Source of the DNA: Spinellus fusiger
Lineage: Eukaryota > Mucoromycota > Mucoromycetes > Mucorales > Phycomycetaceae
DNA: 25,527 nucleotides
Assembly: GCA_025094145.1 (NCBI GenBank)
Contig: JALLLS010000160.1
Location: forward strand, 1-25,527
Reading direction: 5' to 3'
Under the pieces are notes generated by a model. It was given only the letters and a program-made list of their open reading frames with translations, searched no databases and was not told the origin of the DNA. The translations under genes were made by a program, and so were the position numbers. Of the stretch, positions 10,421 to 20,576 are shown in pieces. The first letter of the stretch is position 1; each line of letters begins with the position of its first letter.

Positions 10421-11276
10421 TTTTTGATCTCTTCACTGCAGAAATAGCAACCTTCCCTCATTTGAGGTTTTATATCCTCCCATCCTTCTATTTCTAACTA
10501 ATTAATTAATTAATAGCATATGCTGTACTAGTGAAATACATAAAGGCACTTGATACAACAAGAACTTTTATTTGAATTCCTCAAGAAATATACTCTTTAC
10601 TCCTGTATGATCTGATGGACTGTAAACTGATCTATTGGGTAACGAAAAAAAATGAATAGCAATAGCAATAAAAAGAAAGAAAAGTCTCTTTATTTGATAA
10701 ATAAAATTTTATGTAGTCACTACATCTGGTCTTTCTCAAGAAAGGGAGTGACAGTAGAGTGGTAGAGGCTGACTACCTCAGTGACAAAGGCATCAAGAGT
10801 CCGTGCATTATGAGGAGACTAAAGCCTCTGACAAATCCATCAATGTGTAGAAGAAAAAATACTACTGAGTTCTTTTTTGTTTTGTTTTTTCTTCCATACA
10901 CCCTGTCCTAACAACCACCTACAGAAAAACACCCATTGCCACTGATATGGTCATTTTTTTAGGCTTTAAAGAGAACAAAAATATAGAAAATCAATTATAT
11001 GAGCGCCTATCGACTTTATATCACACTTAATTGATGAAGAAAAAGTTTAAATATACTTGAAGGGTCTTTTTAAGATTAAGATCGTATCATTATGAAATAA
11101 GAGGAAATAACACCACATGTTAGTGGAATAAAGACAAATACCTTAGGAGAGAAAAGATATAACCCTTGGGTAAAAACACTGTGTCGTGGTAGATGTGACG
11201 AGTGGCCACTTGAATTGGTGATGGTTTGCTGTGGGGCGATTTTCTTGTTACAAATACTACCATAGTGAGCAATCCA
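10421..11276. other. Unassigned DNA between the two left transposase pieces
   Basis: About 850 bp separate the family A body from the transposase C-terminal tail. It contains an ATTA run (10499-10515), one exon-like open frame on the minus strand (listed separately), and around 11200-11260 a short plus-strand stretch reading LELVMVCCGAI, which resembles the Tc1 VMVWGCI strand and may be another transposase fragment. Otherwise I see nothing interpretable. Confidence 0.35.
10720..10818 (-). pseudogene. Isolated exon-like fragment, unrecognised protein tail
   Basis: On the minus strand a TTTAG acceptor at 10819 is followed by 32 codons with protein-like composition, beginning SPHNARTLDAFVTEVVSLYH and ending in LEKDQM and a stop (10722-10720). 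The base and residue composition differs from the surrounding AT-rich DNA and resembles a last exon. Upstream on the same strand a possible tiny exon (VVVRT, around 10915) lies between AG and GT signals. I do not recognise the family and could not build the rest of a gene. It may be a stranded host exon or a chance open frame. Confidence 0.3.
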
Positions 11277-11429
11277 AAGCTTAAGCATATCTATATTGAA
11301 AGTTTGAAGGCTCTAATTGCAGAAGAGTGAGTGATAGTTGGTGTTGAACTTGCACAACGATGAGTTCAGAGTATAACAGATAGATACCATGCAGTCATTG
11401 ATGCCAAAGGAGGCCATACAAAATACTAA
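11277..11429 (+). pseudogene. Tc1/mariner transposase C-terminal tail (left)
   Basis: One reading frame with two in-frame TGA codons gives KLKHIYIESLKALIAEE, stop, VIVGVELAQR, stop, then VQSITDRYHAVIDAKGGHTK and a final Tyr before TAA. The VQS...RYHAVIDAKGGHTKY ending is the standard Tc1 C-terminus; both stops sit where a Trp codon is expected. The inverted-repeat arm starts inside this segment at 11336, so the last 31 codons are also present at 20668-20575. It does not obviously belong to the family A body upstream. Confidence 0.75.
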
Positions 11430-11472
11430 CTGTATTAACTGTATTAACTGTATTAACTGTATTAACTGTATT
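11428..11472. repeat. Five 9-bp direct repeats (AACTGTATT) at transposase 3' end, left
   Basis: Five perfect AACTGTATT units overlap and follow the transposase stop codon. Read on the other strand they give TACAGTTAA repeats, and TACAGT is the common tip of Tc1-type terminal inverted repeats, so this array may mark the end of the original Tc1 element. Confidence 0.9.
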
Positions 11473-12227
11473 ATCTTTTTATTTTCGATAAATAAATATG
11501 TTGAGCTTTGGTATGTTTGAGTGTGAAGCTTCTAGGTCAGATGTAAAGTGTTTTATTTAATGCTGAACATGTCATATATCTTGACCTGATATTTATTTTC
11601 AAAAGTATTAAATTCAATTGTTGTGGCTGTATTCACACTTTCTTGAACATGTTTATCCTAATTATATACCTATTAATTTTTTTAATGAACCATCTTCAAA
11701 ATAGATATACAAGCTGTTGTGAATATGGCCATTTGCAAGAAGGTCATCCTAACTGTCCAAATAATGATAGATACCAAACAGAAAAATAAATCACTTGTAC
11801 TTATTTGCACGGCATAACTAAGACACACTGAGAAGAGAGATATTGAGTGGTATACAGGATGATGTTACCTTGGATTTTATACACTAAAAAACGAGAAACG
11901 AACAGTTAGCAGTTTGTAAAAACAGCTACAAAATCAACGGTATTGAATCAAGCATCTGTGATAAGTCGTAGCGTATTTAATACAGTGTAGATCTTTTAGA
12001 GATAGTATAAGAGTACAACAGCCTGCATCAGAATGTGTAAATTTTAGTGGCTATTTCCTTGAAGTTATTCTATTTGTAATAATGATTAGAGTAGAGTAAA
12101 AGTATAAAATAATAACAAACAAGTTGAATAGAAAAGAGTTAGGTTAACTAAACAAATACCTTTGAACCCAAGAAGCCATTGAAAACACTATCACATCAAC
12201 ACGGTAACTAGTAGATAATACTATTCA
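11473..12227. other. Arm segment without coding signal (left)
   Basis: AT-rich DNA within the left arm between the 9-bp repeats and the Fanzor-like pseudogene; the identical sequence lies at 19777-20531 on the other strand. It should hold the 5' region of the Fanzor gene. No TIR, promoter motif or RNA gene could be recognised. Confidence 0.4.
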
Positions 12228-13603
12228 ATGGTGTTAATGAAGAATAGCTGTTTATTTCCTCTTTTTCTCATTGCATTTCTATCTATTTTCTCTGAACTAA
12301 AGATGATATACAGTCAACAAGATACGAATAAATTAAAGAAGATACAATATCTTTATAGAATCAACCTAGTGTTCCTACATGTATTTGATTTTTTACAAGA
12401 GACTGGTGAGAAGCCTGTAGCAGGTTATTTATGTGCTAATATTGCCAGAATAATGACAATCAAGACATCTTTATGTGATACTGGTTGAAATTCTGAATAT
12501 TTACTTGTTTTGCATGATCTGGTCCATAACATCAATACTATTGTTTCTCATACTTGTGCATTCTCTAAATGCATCTTGATTCATCTACTCAAAAGTGAAG
12601 ATGGATCTGCTTTGAATGAGTGCATAACCAAAGATTTCTTCCGTAAGGTGGTTTTGTCTCTTGTTAATAAGCAAACCAGAGAGGGTAGTGCTTCTGGTGA
12701 AACATATCTCACACCCAAGGTGCGTCAAATAAGAGAGAAGATCAACCCATTGAAAGATGACTACTGCCAATATGCATCCTACACCCCAATCAAGATAACC
12801 AATGCTCAACAGATATCTATCTATGAAAGCACTAAGATGCACCCATAGATTTCTTGAACAAAAAGGTCATTAGCCAAATACAAGAACTGTTGGCCTTCTA
12901 TCCTCCCAGTTATATATTTTCTATCTATTTATATAAATATATAAACTCTATCCATTATGATGTTAAAGCCAATCCAACCAAACATATGTACACCTTTGCT
13001 AGGCTGGCCCAACTATGCGAAGAGAATAGAAACACATCTTTTAACTGCTTCCCACTTTGTAAAAGCTTCATTGTTTTTCACATTACGATAGACACCAAGA
13101 TACTCAACCACCCTATCTTGAAAAACAAGAGCTATGTAAGTGAAAGGTTTGATCTTTGGGGCCATATCAATTTAAAATCAAAGGTGTTCAAAAGCTAAGG
13201 TATAGATATGTCAATGATATTTCAAGGTACAATAGAAACCGATGGTGTGCCAGTGTCAGTGATCAAGCAAAACCTTATTTCGAGATGTTTCTCGGGTGGT
13301 ATCCGCAAAGTACTTATTGATGAAGATCACGTTGGGTCTATTGAGAAGTTATTTCAAGCTGTATTAACATAAACAAAAGATAAGACATTGAGGCTTTGGA
13401 ATCGTGATCTCACTGCTACATTAAGCTTTGGACATAGTCTGTTGTCTCAAAGGGAAATTGACATCTGCCCAGAGTGTTGTTGTAGAGATATATATATAAG
13501 AAAGCACGACACAAATGATACAACTGGAACTAAGAAAAGATCCAAGCCTTCTGGTTCATCTCCATCCTTCTCCTTCCCCAGTGATCGTTGGAGCCTCGGT
13601 TAA
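12228..13603 (+). pseudogene. Fanzor-like (TnpB-related) nuclease pseudogene, left copy
   Basis: Resembles the Fanzor proteins of Mucoromycota, eukaryotic relatives of TnpB, which are RNA-guided DNA nucleases. The N-terminal part includes LHDLVHNINTIVSHTCAFSK and DDYCQYASYTPIKITNAQQI (12510-12848). A frameshift near 12850 leads to YDVKANPTKHMYTFARLAQL, ERFDLWGHINLKSK and FQGTIETDGVPVSVIKQN, the strand leading toward the RuvC core. The sequence then jumps from about 13350 straight to LRLWNRDLTATLSFGH (13388 on), which matches the RuvC-III aspartate motif. RuvC-I, RuvC-II and the zinc finger are absent, implying an internal deletion of roughly 200 or more codons. In-frame stops occur at 12486, near 13196 and near 13370. 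It is catalytically dead. Family membership rests on motif pattern and remembered family organisation. Confidence 0.72.
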
Positions 13604-13683
13604 CTAACTGACGGAAACTTATGATACAGGTAAACTATCTAAAAAGTGACAATGAAGTGTGTCTTGTATTTTTTCATGCAAAA

Positions 13684-13699
13684 AGACATTATAATGTCT
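13684..13699. repeat. 16-bp perfect palindrome near Fanzor 3' end, left
   Basis: AGACATTATAATGTCT is a perfect 16-bp palindrome 81 bases beyond the pseudogene stop and 12 bases before the inner arm boundary. Fanzor/TnpB guide RNAs and element right ends lie in this position in intact relatives, so it may be an end signal or terminator hairpin. Confidence 0.85.
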
Positions 13700-13711
13700 A
13701 GTAATAAATAC

Positions 13712-14149
13712 TTACTATAAATAGATATCCTCCTCAGAATAATAGCCCTTTCTATTTTATAAAGACTAAACACCCCTTCAACCTATATTCAAACACGCTA
13801 TAGTTTGAAGCCCACTTTATCATTTATGAATTCTTATGTGAATGTCTTTATATATATTTTTAAAATAAATAAACAAAAGCTACATTACAAGAACACGCTG
13901 TGTTTCTTCTCACATTCGCGTAAAGACACATGAGATATTAAGACAAAGAGAGTTTACAAAGGTCATACCCTATTTAACAATTTTCTAGAATTCATAGCCT
14001 TATATTCTATGTACATTTATATTTTATTTTCTTTGCAGTGTACTTTCAAGCAATGGAATCAACACAAGAAAGAGAAATCCCAAAACAAGCTATAACTTCT
14101 CTTTTCTTTTCTTTTCTTTTCTTTTCTTTCCTAAGGTTTTCAATCCTAT
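13712..14149. other. Spacer DNA between left arm and protoglobin gene stop
   Basis: About 440 bp of AT-rich DNA with a TTTTC tandem run (about 14099-14128). It forms the 3' flank of the protoglobin gene. No coding signal. Confidence 0.4.
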
Positions 14150-14923
14150 CTACTTGGTTTGCAGTCCTTTCCATACACCAAGGGCTCCTGCCAATACACC
14201 AACAATAAAAGGCACAAAAGTAACATCATTCAATGCCCATTTCTGTTGCACCTGTTGCACCTGTTGAGGCTTAATATAGTACTTTGCAAAGTAGTCATTC
14301 TGGATCCACAACAGCTTGTTGAAGGCGGCAATGGCGGCTGTCTCTCTGCTACGTTCCAAACCAAGAGACATAACACCACCCACTAATGTCGTCTCAACAA
14401 ATCCCAAAAGAGCATTAATGTGGATATAATCCACGTTAATTCTTGAAGCCTTCTCTGGTGTATCTGTGTGGATCTTGGCAACCCAGTCCAAGTAAAGAAC
14501 GAGTCTAACAATCAGAACAGATGCAATAGTATTCAAGACACTCACTTTTCATCATAGGGACCTGCCAAGATCTTGTTAAGATATCTTGTTAAAAAGTTCT
14601 TTCTAAAGGCGATCTGAGGATGGTCAGGTGTAAGCTCTTCAATGGAAGCAGGCAGTGCACCATTGTAGCCTTGGTTCTTGGGCATGAAGAACTTCTTTGT
14701 AACATCGTATTGGAACAATTTGACATACACAGCATCCACCACAGCAGGCACAAGGGGTCTGATGTCATCGGCTATGCCCTGAATAGCATTGATATCGGCC
14801 TCACCTACACAGTGAGTGGTTGGAGGCATACACACAGGACTTACCAAAATCCATGAATTTGGATACATAGTCGAATCTGTAAAGAGTGTCTTTGTACAAT
14901 TGATTGTTGTCGATGTGTTGCAT
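14150..14923 (-). CDS. Protoglobin-like (globin-sensor domain) protein with C-terminal hydrophobic tail
   Basis: Three exons (14923-14845, 14804-14546, 14504-14150) join in frame to 230 residues; the introns are 40 and 41 bp. It matches the single-domain globin-sensor/protoglobin family found in many fungi. Visible features are FDYVSKFMDFGEADINAIQG at the N-terminus, a helix with VVDAVYVKLFQYDVTKKFF, the HPQIAFRKNFLTRYLNKIL helix, and RINVDYIHINALLGFVETTL, where His141 is the likely proximal haem ligand. After about residue 185 comes a Gln-rich link (KPQQVQQVQQKW) and a hydrophobic segment FVPFIVGVLAGALGVW (about 210-226) with a short basic end, like a tail anchor. Haem binding is expected from the family; the ligand (O2, NO or CO) and role are unknown. 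The gene looks intact and lies in the spacer of the inverted repeat, about 440 bp from the left arm. Confidence 0.83.
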
Positions 14924-17900
14924 TATGATATTATTCTCTGATATAAGAAAGGAGAAAGAGTTGAGAAGAAGAAAAGGAAAAGAATGTGGGTTTATATAGG
15001 ATTGCTGCTGTAAATAAATTATGGTAGATTGGATTCTTTTTATGATTTGATTAATGAGGAAATTTAACCTTAGAAAATAAAATTTCCTTAATCTGACAAT
15101 TAGAGTCAATTTGTGAGATTTTGCTTATGCATCCACTCTCAAATAGATAAAAGTACATACCGGTAATACTCGGGAGAAAAATATTTATAAATTATTATCG
15201 GAGTATAGTGTACAAGAGAATGGACTTTAGGGCCTTTTTGGATCTCTCTTAACTTATCATTTGAGGTTTTATATTCTCTTTGCATTTATTTATTTATTCA
15301 CCTTTGTATTTGAGGTGTTTCTATATCTATTCTTAATTATTCAAACGATCTCATAGAGTGGCTAATATGCCCAATGCACGAATAGCAACCAACACCCAAA
15401 TAATAAAAAAATAATAAATACTTTGAACTGTACAAGAAAATAGGTACAAAAGTGTGGGTTTGTAATGTCTTGAATAAAATACAACTGAAGTTCAAAATAG
15501 AAAGATAAAAAATAGTCATTGGCTCAGGATGTCTATTCTTCATCCATCAAGTTTGCTGTTACACTTTACCTATTTTATTAGTTTTCTGTCAGATTCATAT
15601 TTCCTATCTATAGGGACATTTATAGTGTGGATCAGATCAACAGGAAAAGACGCGTATTTCTTTCTTTCTACTTATGAGATTTGAGAATTCAATAGTGTCC
15701 ATTCTTTCTGCATTATTATCCATCACTCATTCTACAGAATTTGATAATGTAAGTAGCAAAGACTCAATCTTACTATATTTAGTAGAGCTATCCGTTCATT
15801 TAAGCACAGTACCACAGCCCCATATTTGCCATGTACCTTTCCTTTACCAATGAATCAAGCTCATTTGTATTATACTATCAAGAGAAATGGTGTTTGTGTT
15901 GATAAGGCTTGATGCATTTGTAAAATAGAAATAATTGGGTTGATCGTTGTTCTATCTTATTCACGATTTGAAATGGTTAGTATCACGGCTTTATAAGTGC
16001 TTTTGTAAATACTATGATGAAAGTAGTAGACAGAGGAAATCTGACTCATTCTCAATATTGTATTTGAACAATATGAACACTTTTACTTCTAAATTCATGA
16101 CAAATTATGTCACTTGTGGTTCTTTCAACCTCTTTCAATACTTGTAACAAAGAATACAATGCACATAAAACAAATACACTATCTTTAACCACTGTTAAAT
16201 AAATTGATTGTGTACTGAATATACACATATGCTGCGATACAGTTATTCTTCTGATGTGACAAAGCCAGGTATGTTTTCCTCTTTTTTTTAAAAAAAATAA
16301 ATATATATATATATATATACATTTATATATTTATATAAAATCGAGATTATTGGTGAAGTAATCCATATTTCATGGTATTTCCTTGTCTTCTAAATTGACT
16401 ACCAGATCATTACACACCTAAAGATCATCTCTTAATGATTTCATCCATGCTATGGACTCTACAATTAGACTTTAAGTATTTATGTGGGATCAACTTTAGA
16501 ATGTCCTATGGATCATAAAGTTATAATATATTTATTTATAGTCTCACATACCTTTTATTATTAGAGTACCATCGTAGCATATTAACAACACCTCCAAACT
16601 CCCTTTAAAAGTAAATTAGAATTCATAGAGAGATTTTATTGTTATCGACAAATAATCATTTCAAAGAAATAAGACGTGTTTTATTTTTATTTTTACGAGC
16701 CCCAATGTGTATAGTTTTAACAGATCAAACTATTTTTATACACAGATATTAAAATAAGATGCTACAGATCGAAAAAATAAAACAAGACAAAACTTCAAAT
16801 TCACGATGATTAAAAATACAAAAGAAAGCTCACACTAATTCATCTTTATAATAAAGATACACTGTAAAGCAAAGATCAATCAATTAGACAAGTAAGTAAA
16901 GTAGAATAATTTATTCTTCTGTCTTCTGCATTCAACCTAGAAATAGTCCTTGGCTCGATCTAATCTAATAGTCTGTGCCAACTCATATTACTTGTAAAGT
17001 TTAAATTGATGACATCGGTGAACCACGTAATGAGCTGTTTTTTACCCGATTCTGTATAGGAAAAGTTTAAAAAAAGCCCAGCTGTAAAGAGAGAAAATAT
17101 ACTTACATCTGTTTAGGATAAACACTTTGCCGGATGTTTCCATGTCTATTATATTATCCTCTAGAGTAGTGTACTATGGCTAGTGTACCCCGGTCTGAGG
17201 CCTGAAATCAACACAACCACACTATACTATCTCGATCTGGGTAGAATAAGCATTAGCATTCTTGTCGTCCAATTATAGCGGCGTGACTAAGAATATAACA
17301 TGTTTTCTTTTTCTTTTTTCCCTCTCTCTTTGCCAAAAGAATAGCTCGGAGTGGCTAGAATTATGTTGATTGAAACCTTCAAATTAATCTATTGGATCTT
17401 TCATATGAGTTATTTCCCCATATTCCAGCAATAGGTTAGTGCACATACGCATATCAATCTACACGCCTTTACCACCAATCTTTTAAATACAAATATTTTG
17501 ACTATTTCTACATATTTTAGTGTTTTATACATGTGTAGAGTATAAATAAATATCTAATAAGAATACATCCAATGTACCTGATTGACACAGTCCTTTCCGC
17601 TATTAACACATGTTTAAGACATTGCTCCAAGACTATAGTTCCGTCCTTCATGTTGCATTTATTTAAAAAAGGAAATATTTAGCGGAAAATACAATGCTAT
17701 AAGGAGACTCCGAGAGACATAAAGTACTAAGGTTTTGGTAATTAAATAGAAAAAAAAAGAGTTTACGATTGAGACAATTACCTGTTTTAGTTCACATTTA
17801 CATTATTTCGCTCGAAATAAATTAAAAATAAAATCTTCTCCTTCAAAAGAATGGGAAAAGTTCTTCAGATATAACAATAATAATAATATCTTAGTCATCT

Positions 17901-18292
17901 TGAGTCGAGAAAGAAAAAATAAAGTAGAAGAGGCCAAGGATTCTATCCATTGGAAAATAGTTGGAAAAAAAAAGTTGTGCCTGGTTGTTCAGTACAAAAC
18001 TTTGATCCAAACCCAGGAGTTTCTTTAAGATTATACAGCAAGTGAAATAGTAATACATGAAGAGTATTTTTTTTTACTCTTAAGCAAATGAAAAATTAAG
18101 AATAAATATATCAAAGTAACTATCGAGTTAAATATCCTAAGGGACTGTTTCATACTCTTATTTTCAGTTGGGATCTGGTCTATTTCTTTGTTCTTTAATA
18201 AATATACAGAAACTAAGATGTTTTATAGTGATTTAGCTGCCAAAACAAGTCTCTCTCTTTTATACATTCATTTAAAATAAACATATTTCTAG
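14924..18292. other. AT-rich spacer without recognisable genes
   Basis: About 3.4 kb between the protoglobin start and the right arm. The first 250 bp should be the protoglobin promoter. An AT dinucleotide run occurs around 16299-16319. CATTTGAGGTTTTATAT near 15260 recurs near 10460 outside the arms. The longest open frame, 15947-16147 plus (66 codons), shows no family resemblance. I see no tRNA, rRNA or transposase. Confidence 0.5.
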
Positions 18293-18304
18293 GTATTTAT
18301 TACT

Positions 18305-18320
18305 AGACATTATAATGTCT
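18305..18320. repeat. 16-bp perfect palindrome near Fanzor 3' end, right
   Basis: Mirror copy of the palindrome at 13684-13699, in the same place relative to the right Fanzor-like pseudogene and 12 bases from the inner arm boundary. Confidence 0.85.
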
Positions 18321-18400
18321 TTTTGCATGAAAAAATACAAGACACACTTCATTGTCACTTTTTAGATAGTTTACCTGTATCATAAGTTTCCGTCAGTTAG

Positions 18401-19776
18401 TTAACCGAGGCTCCAACGATCACTGGGGAAGGAGAAGGATGGAGATGAACCAGAAGGCTTGGATCTTTTCTTAGTTCCAGTTGTATCATTTGTGTCGTGC
18501 TTTCTTATATATATATCTCTACAACAACACTCTGGGCAGATGTCAATTTCCCTTTGAGACAACAGACTATGTCCAAAGCTTAATGTAGCAGTGAGATCAC
18601 GATTCCAAAGCCTCAATGTCTTATCTTTTGTTTATGTTAATACAGCTTGAAATAACTTCTCAATAGACCCAACGTGATCTTCATCAATAAGTACTTTGCG
18701 GATACCACCCGAGAAACATCTCGAAATAAGGTTTTGCTTGATCACTGACACTGGCACACCATCGGTTTCTATTGTACCTTGAAATATCATTGACATATCT
18801 ATACCTTAGCTTTTGAACACCTTTGATTTTAAATTGATATGGCCCCAAAGATCAAACCTTTCACTTACATAGCTCTTGTTTTTCAAGATAGGGTGGTTGA
18901 GTATCTTGGTGTCTATCGTAATGTGAAAAACAATGAAGCTTTTACAAAGTGGGAAGCAGTTAAAAGATGTGTTTCTATTCTCTTCGCATAGTTGGGCCAG
19001 CCTAGCAAAGGTGTACATATGTTTGGTTGGATTGGCTTTAACATCATAATGGATAGAGTTTATATATTTATATAAATAGATAGAAAATATATAACTGGGA
19101 GGATAGAAGGCCAACAGTTCTTGTATTTGGCTAATGACCTTTTTGTTCAAGAAATCTATGGGTGCATCTTAGTGCTTTCATAGATAGATATCTGTTGAGC
19201 ATTGGTTATCTTGATTGGGGTGTAGGATGCATATTGGCAGTAGTCATCTTTCAATGGGTTGATCTTCTCTCTTATTTGACGCACCTTGGGTGTGAGATAT
19301 GTTTCACCAGAAGCACTACCCTCTCTGGTTTGCTTATTAACAAGAGACAAAACCACCTTACGGAAGAAATCTTTGGTTATGCACTCATTCAAAGCAGATC
19401 CATCTTCACTTTTGAGTAGATGAATCAAGATGCATTTAGAGAATGCACAAGTATGAGAAACAATAGTATTGATGTTATGGACCAGATCATGCAAAACAAG
19501 TAAATATTCAGAATTTCAACCAGTATCACATAAAGATGTCTTGATTGTCATTATTCTGGCAATATTAGCACATAAATAACCTGCTACAGGCTTCTCACCA
19601 GTCTCTTGTAAAAAATCAAATACATGTAGGAACACTAGGTTGATTCTATAAAGATATTGTATCTTCTTTAATTTATTCGTATCTTGTTGACTGTATATCA
19701 TCTTTAGTTCAGAGAAAATAGATAGAAATGCAATGAGAAAAAGAGGAAATAAACAGCTATTCTTCATTAACACCAT
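18401..19776 (-). pseudogene. Fanzor-like nuclease pseudogene, right copy
   Basis: Same sequence as the left copy in opposite orientation, with the identical stops, frameshift and internal deletion. The duplication therefore happened after the gene had already decayed. The two copies point toward each other and toward the protoglobin gene. Confidence 0.72.
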
Positions 19777-20531
19777 TGAATAGTATTATCTACTAGTTAC
19801 CGTGTTGATGTGATAGTGTTTTCAATGGCTTCTTGGGTTCAAAGGTATTTGTTTAGTTAACCTAACTCTTTTCTATTCAACTTGTTTGTTATTATTTTAT
19901 ACTTTTACTCTACTCTAATCATTATTACAAATAGAATAACTTCAAGGAAATAGCCACTAAAATTTACACATTCTGATGCAGGCTGTTGTACTCTTATACT
20001 ATCTCTAAAAGATCTACACTGTATTAAATACGCTACGACTTATCACAGATGCTTGATTCAATACCGTTGATTTTGTAGCTGTTTTTACAAACTGCTAACT
20101 GTTCGTTTCTCGTTTTTTAGTGTATAAAATCCAAGGTAACATCATCCTGTATACCACTCAATATCTCTCTTCTCAGTGTGTCTTAGTTATGCCGTGCAAA
20201 TAAGTACAAGTGATTTATTTTTCTGTTTGGTATCTATCATTATTTGGACAGTTAGGATGACCTTCTTGCAAATGGCCATATTCACAACAGCTTGTATATC
20301 TATTTTGAAGATGGTTCATTAAAAAAATTAATAGGTATATAATTAGGATAAACATGTTCAAGAAAGTGTGAATACAGCCACAACAATTGAATTTAATACT
20401 TTTGAAAATAAATATCAGGTCAAGATATATGACATGTTCAGCATTAAATAAAACACTTTACATCTGACCTAGAAGCTTCACACTCAAACATACCAAAGCT
20501 CAACATATTTATTTATCGAAAATAAAAAGAT

Positions 20532-20576
20532 AATACAGTTAATACAGTTAATACAGTTAATACAGTTAATACAGTT
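20532..20576. repeat. Five 9-bp direct repeats, right
   Basis: Mirror copy of the AACTGTATT array, read here as AATACAGTT, overlapping the 3' end of the right transposase remnant. Confidence 0.9.

Larger units (their letters stand above)
11336..13711 (+). repeat. Left arm of 2,376-bp inverted repeat
   Basis: Every position x in this arm pairs with 32004-x in the right arm. All open frames correspond with constant offset, so there are no net indels, and every non-coding stretch I compared matches base for base. The outer boundary is at 11336 (left GTGAT|AGTTGG versus right complement TAGAA|AGTTGG). The inner boundary is at 13711 (AATAAATAC|TTAC versus AATAAATAC|CTAG). Contents in order: transposase tail, five 9-bp repeats, about 750 bp without coding signal, Fanzor-like pseudogene, palindrome. 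Confidence 0.95.

Noticed and set aside
12228..13603. A functional Fanzor nuclease.
   Set aside because: In-frame stops, a frameshift and loss of RuvC-I, RuvC-II and the zinc finger rule out activity in both copies.
15947..16147. 66-codon plus-strand frame in the spacer.
   Set aside because: No recognisable domain, no splice context and AT-rich random-like composition.
14924..18292. tRNA, rRNA or snRNA genes in the spacer.
   Set aside because: No cloverleaf consensus boxes or recognisable rRNA cores were found by eye. A covariance-model scan would be decisive.
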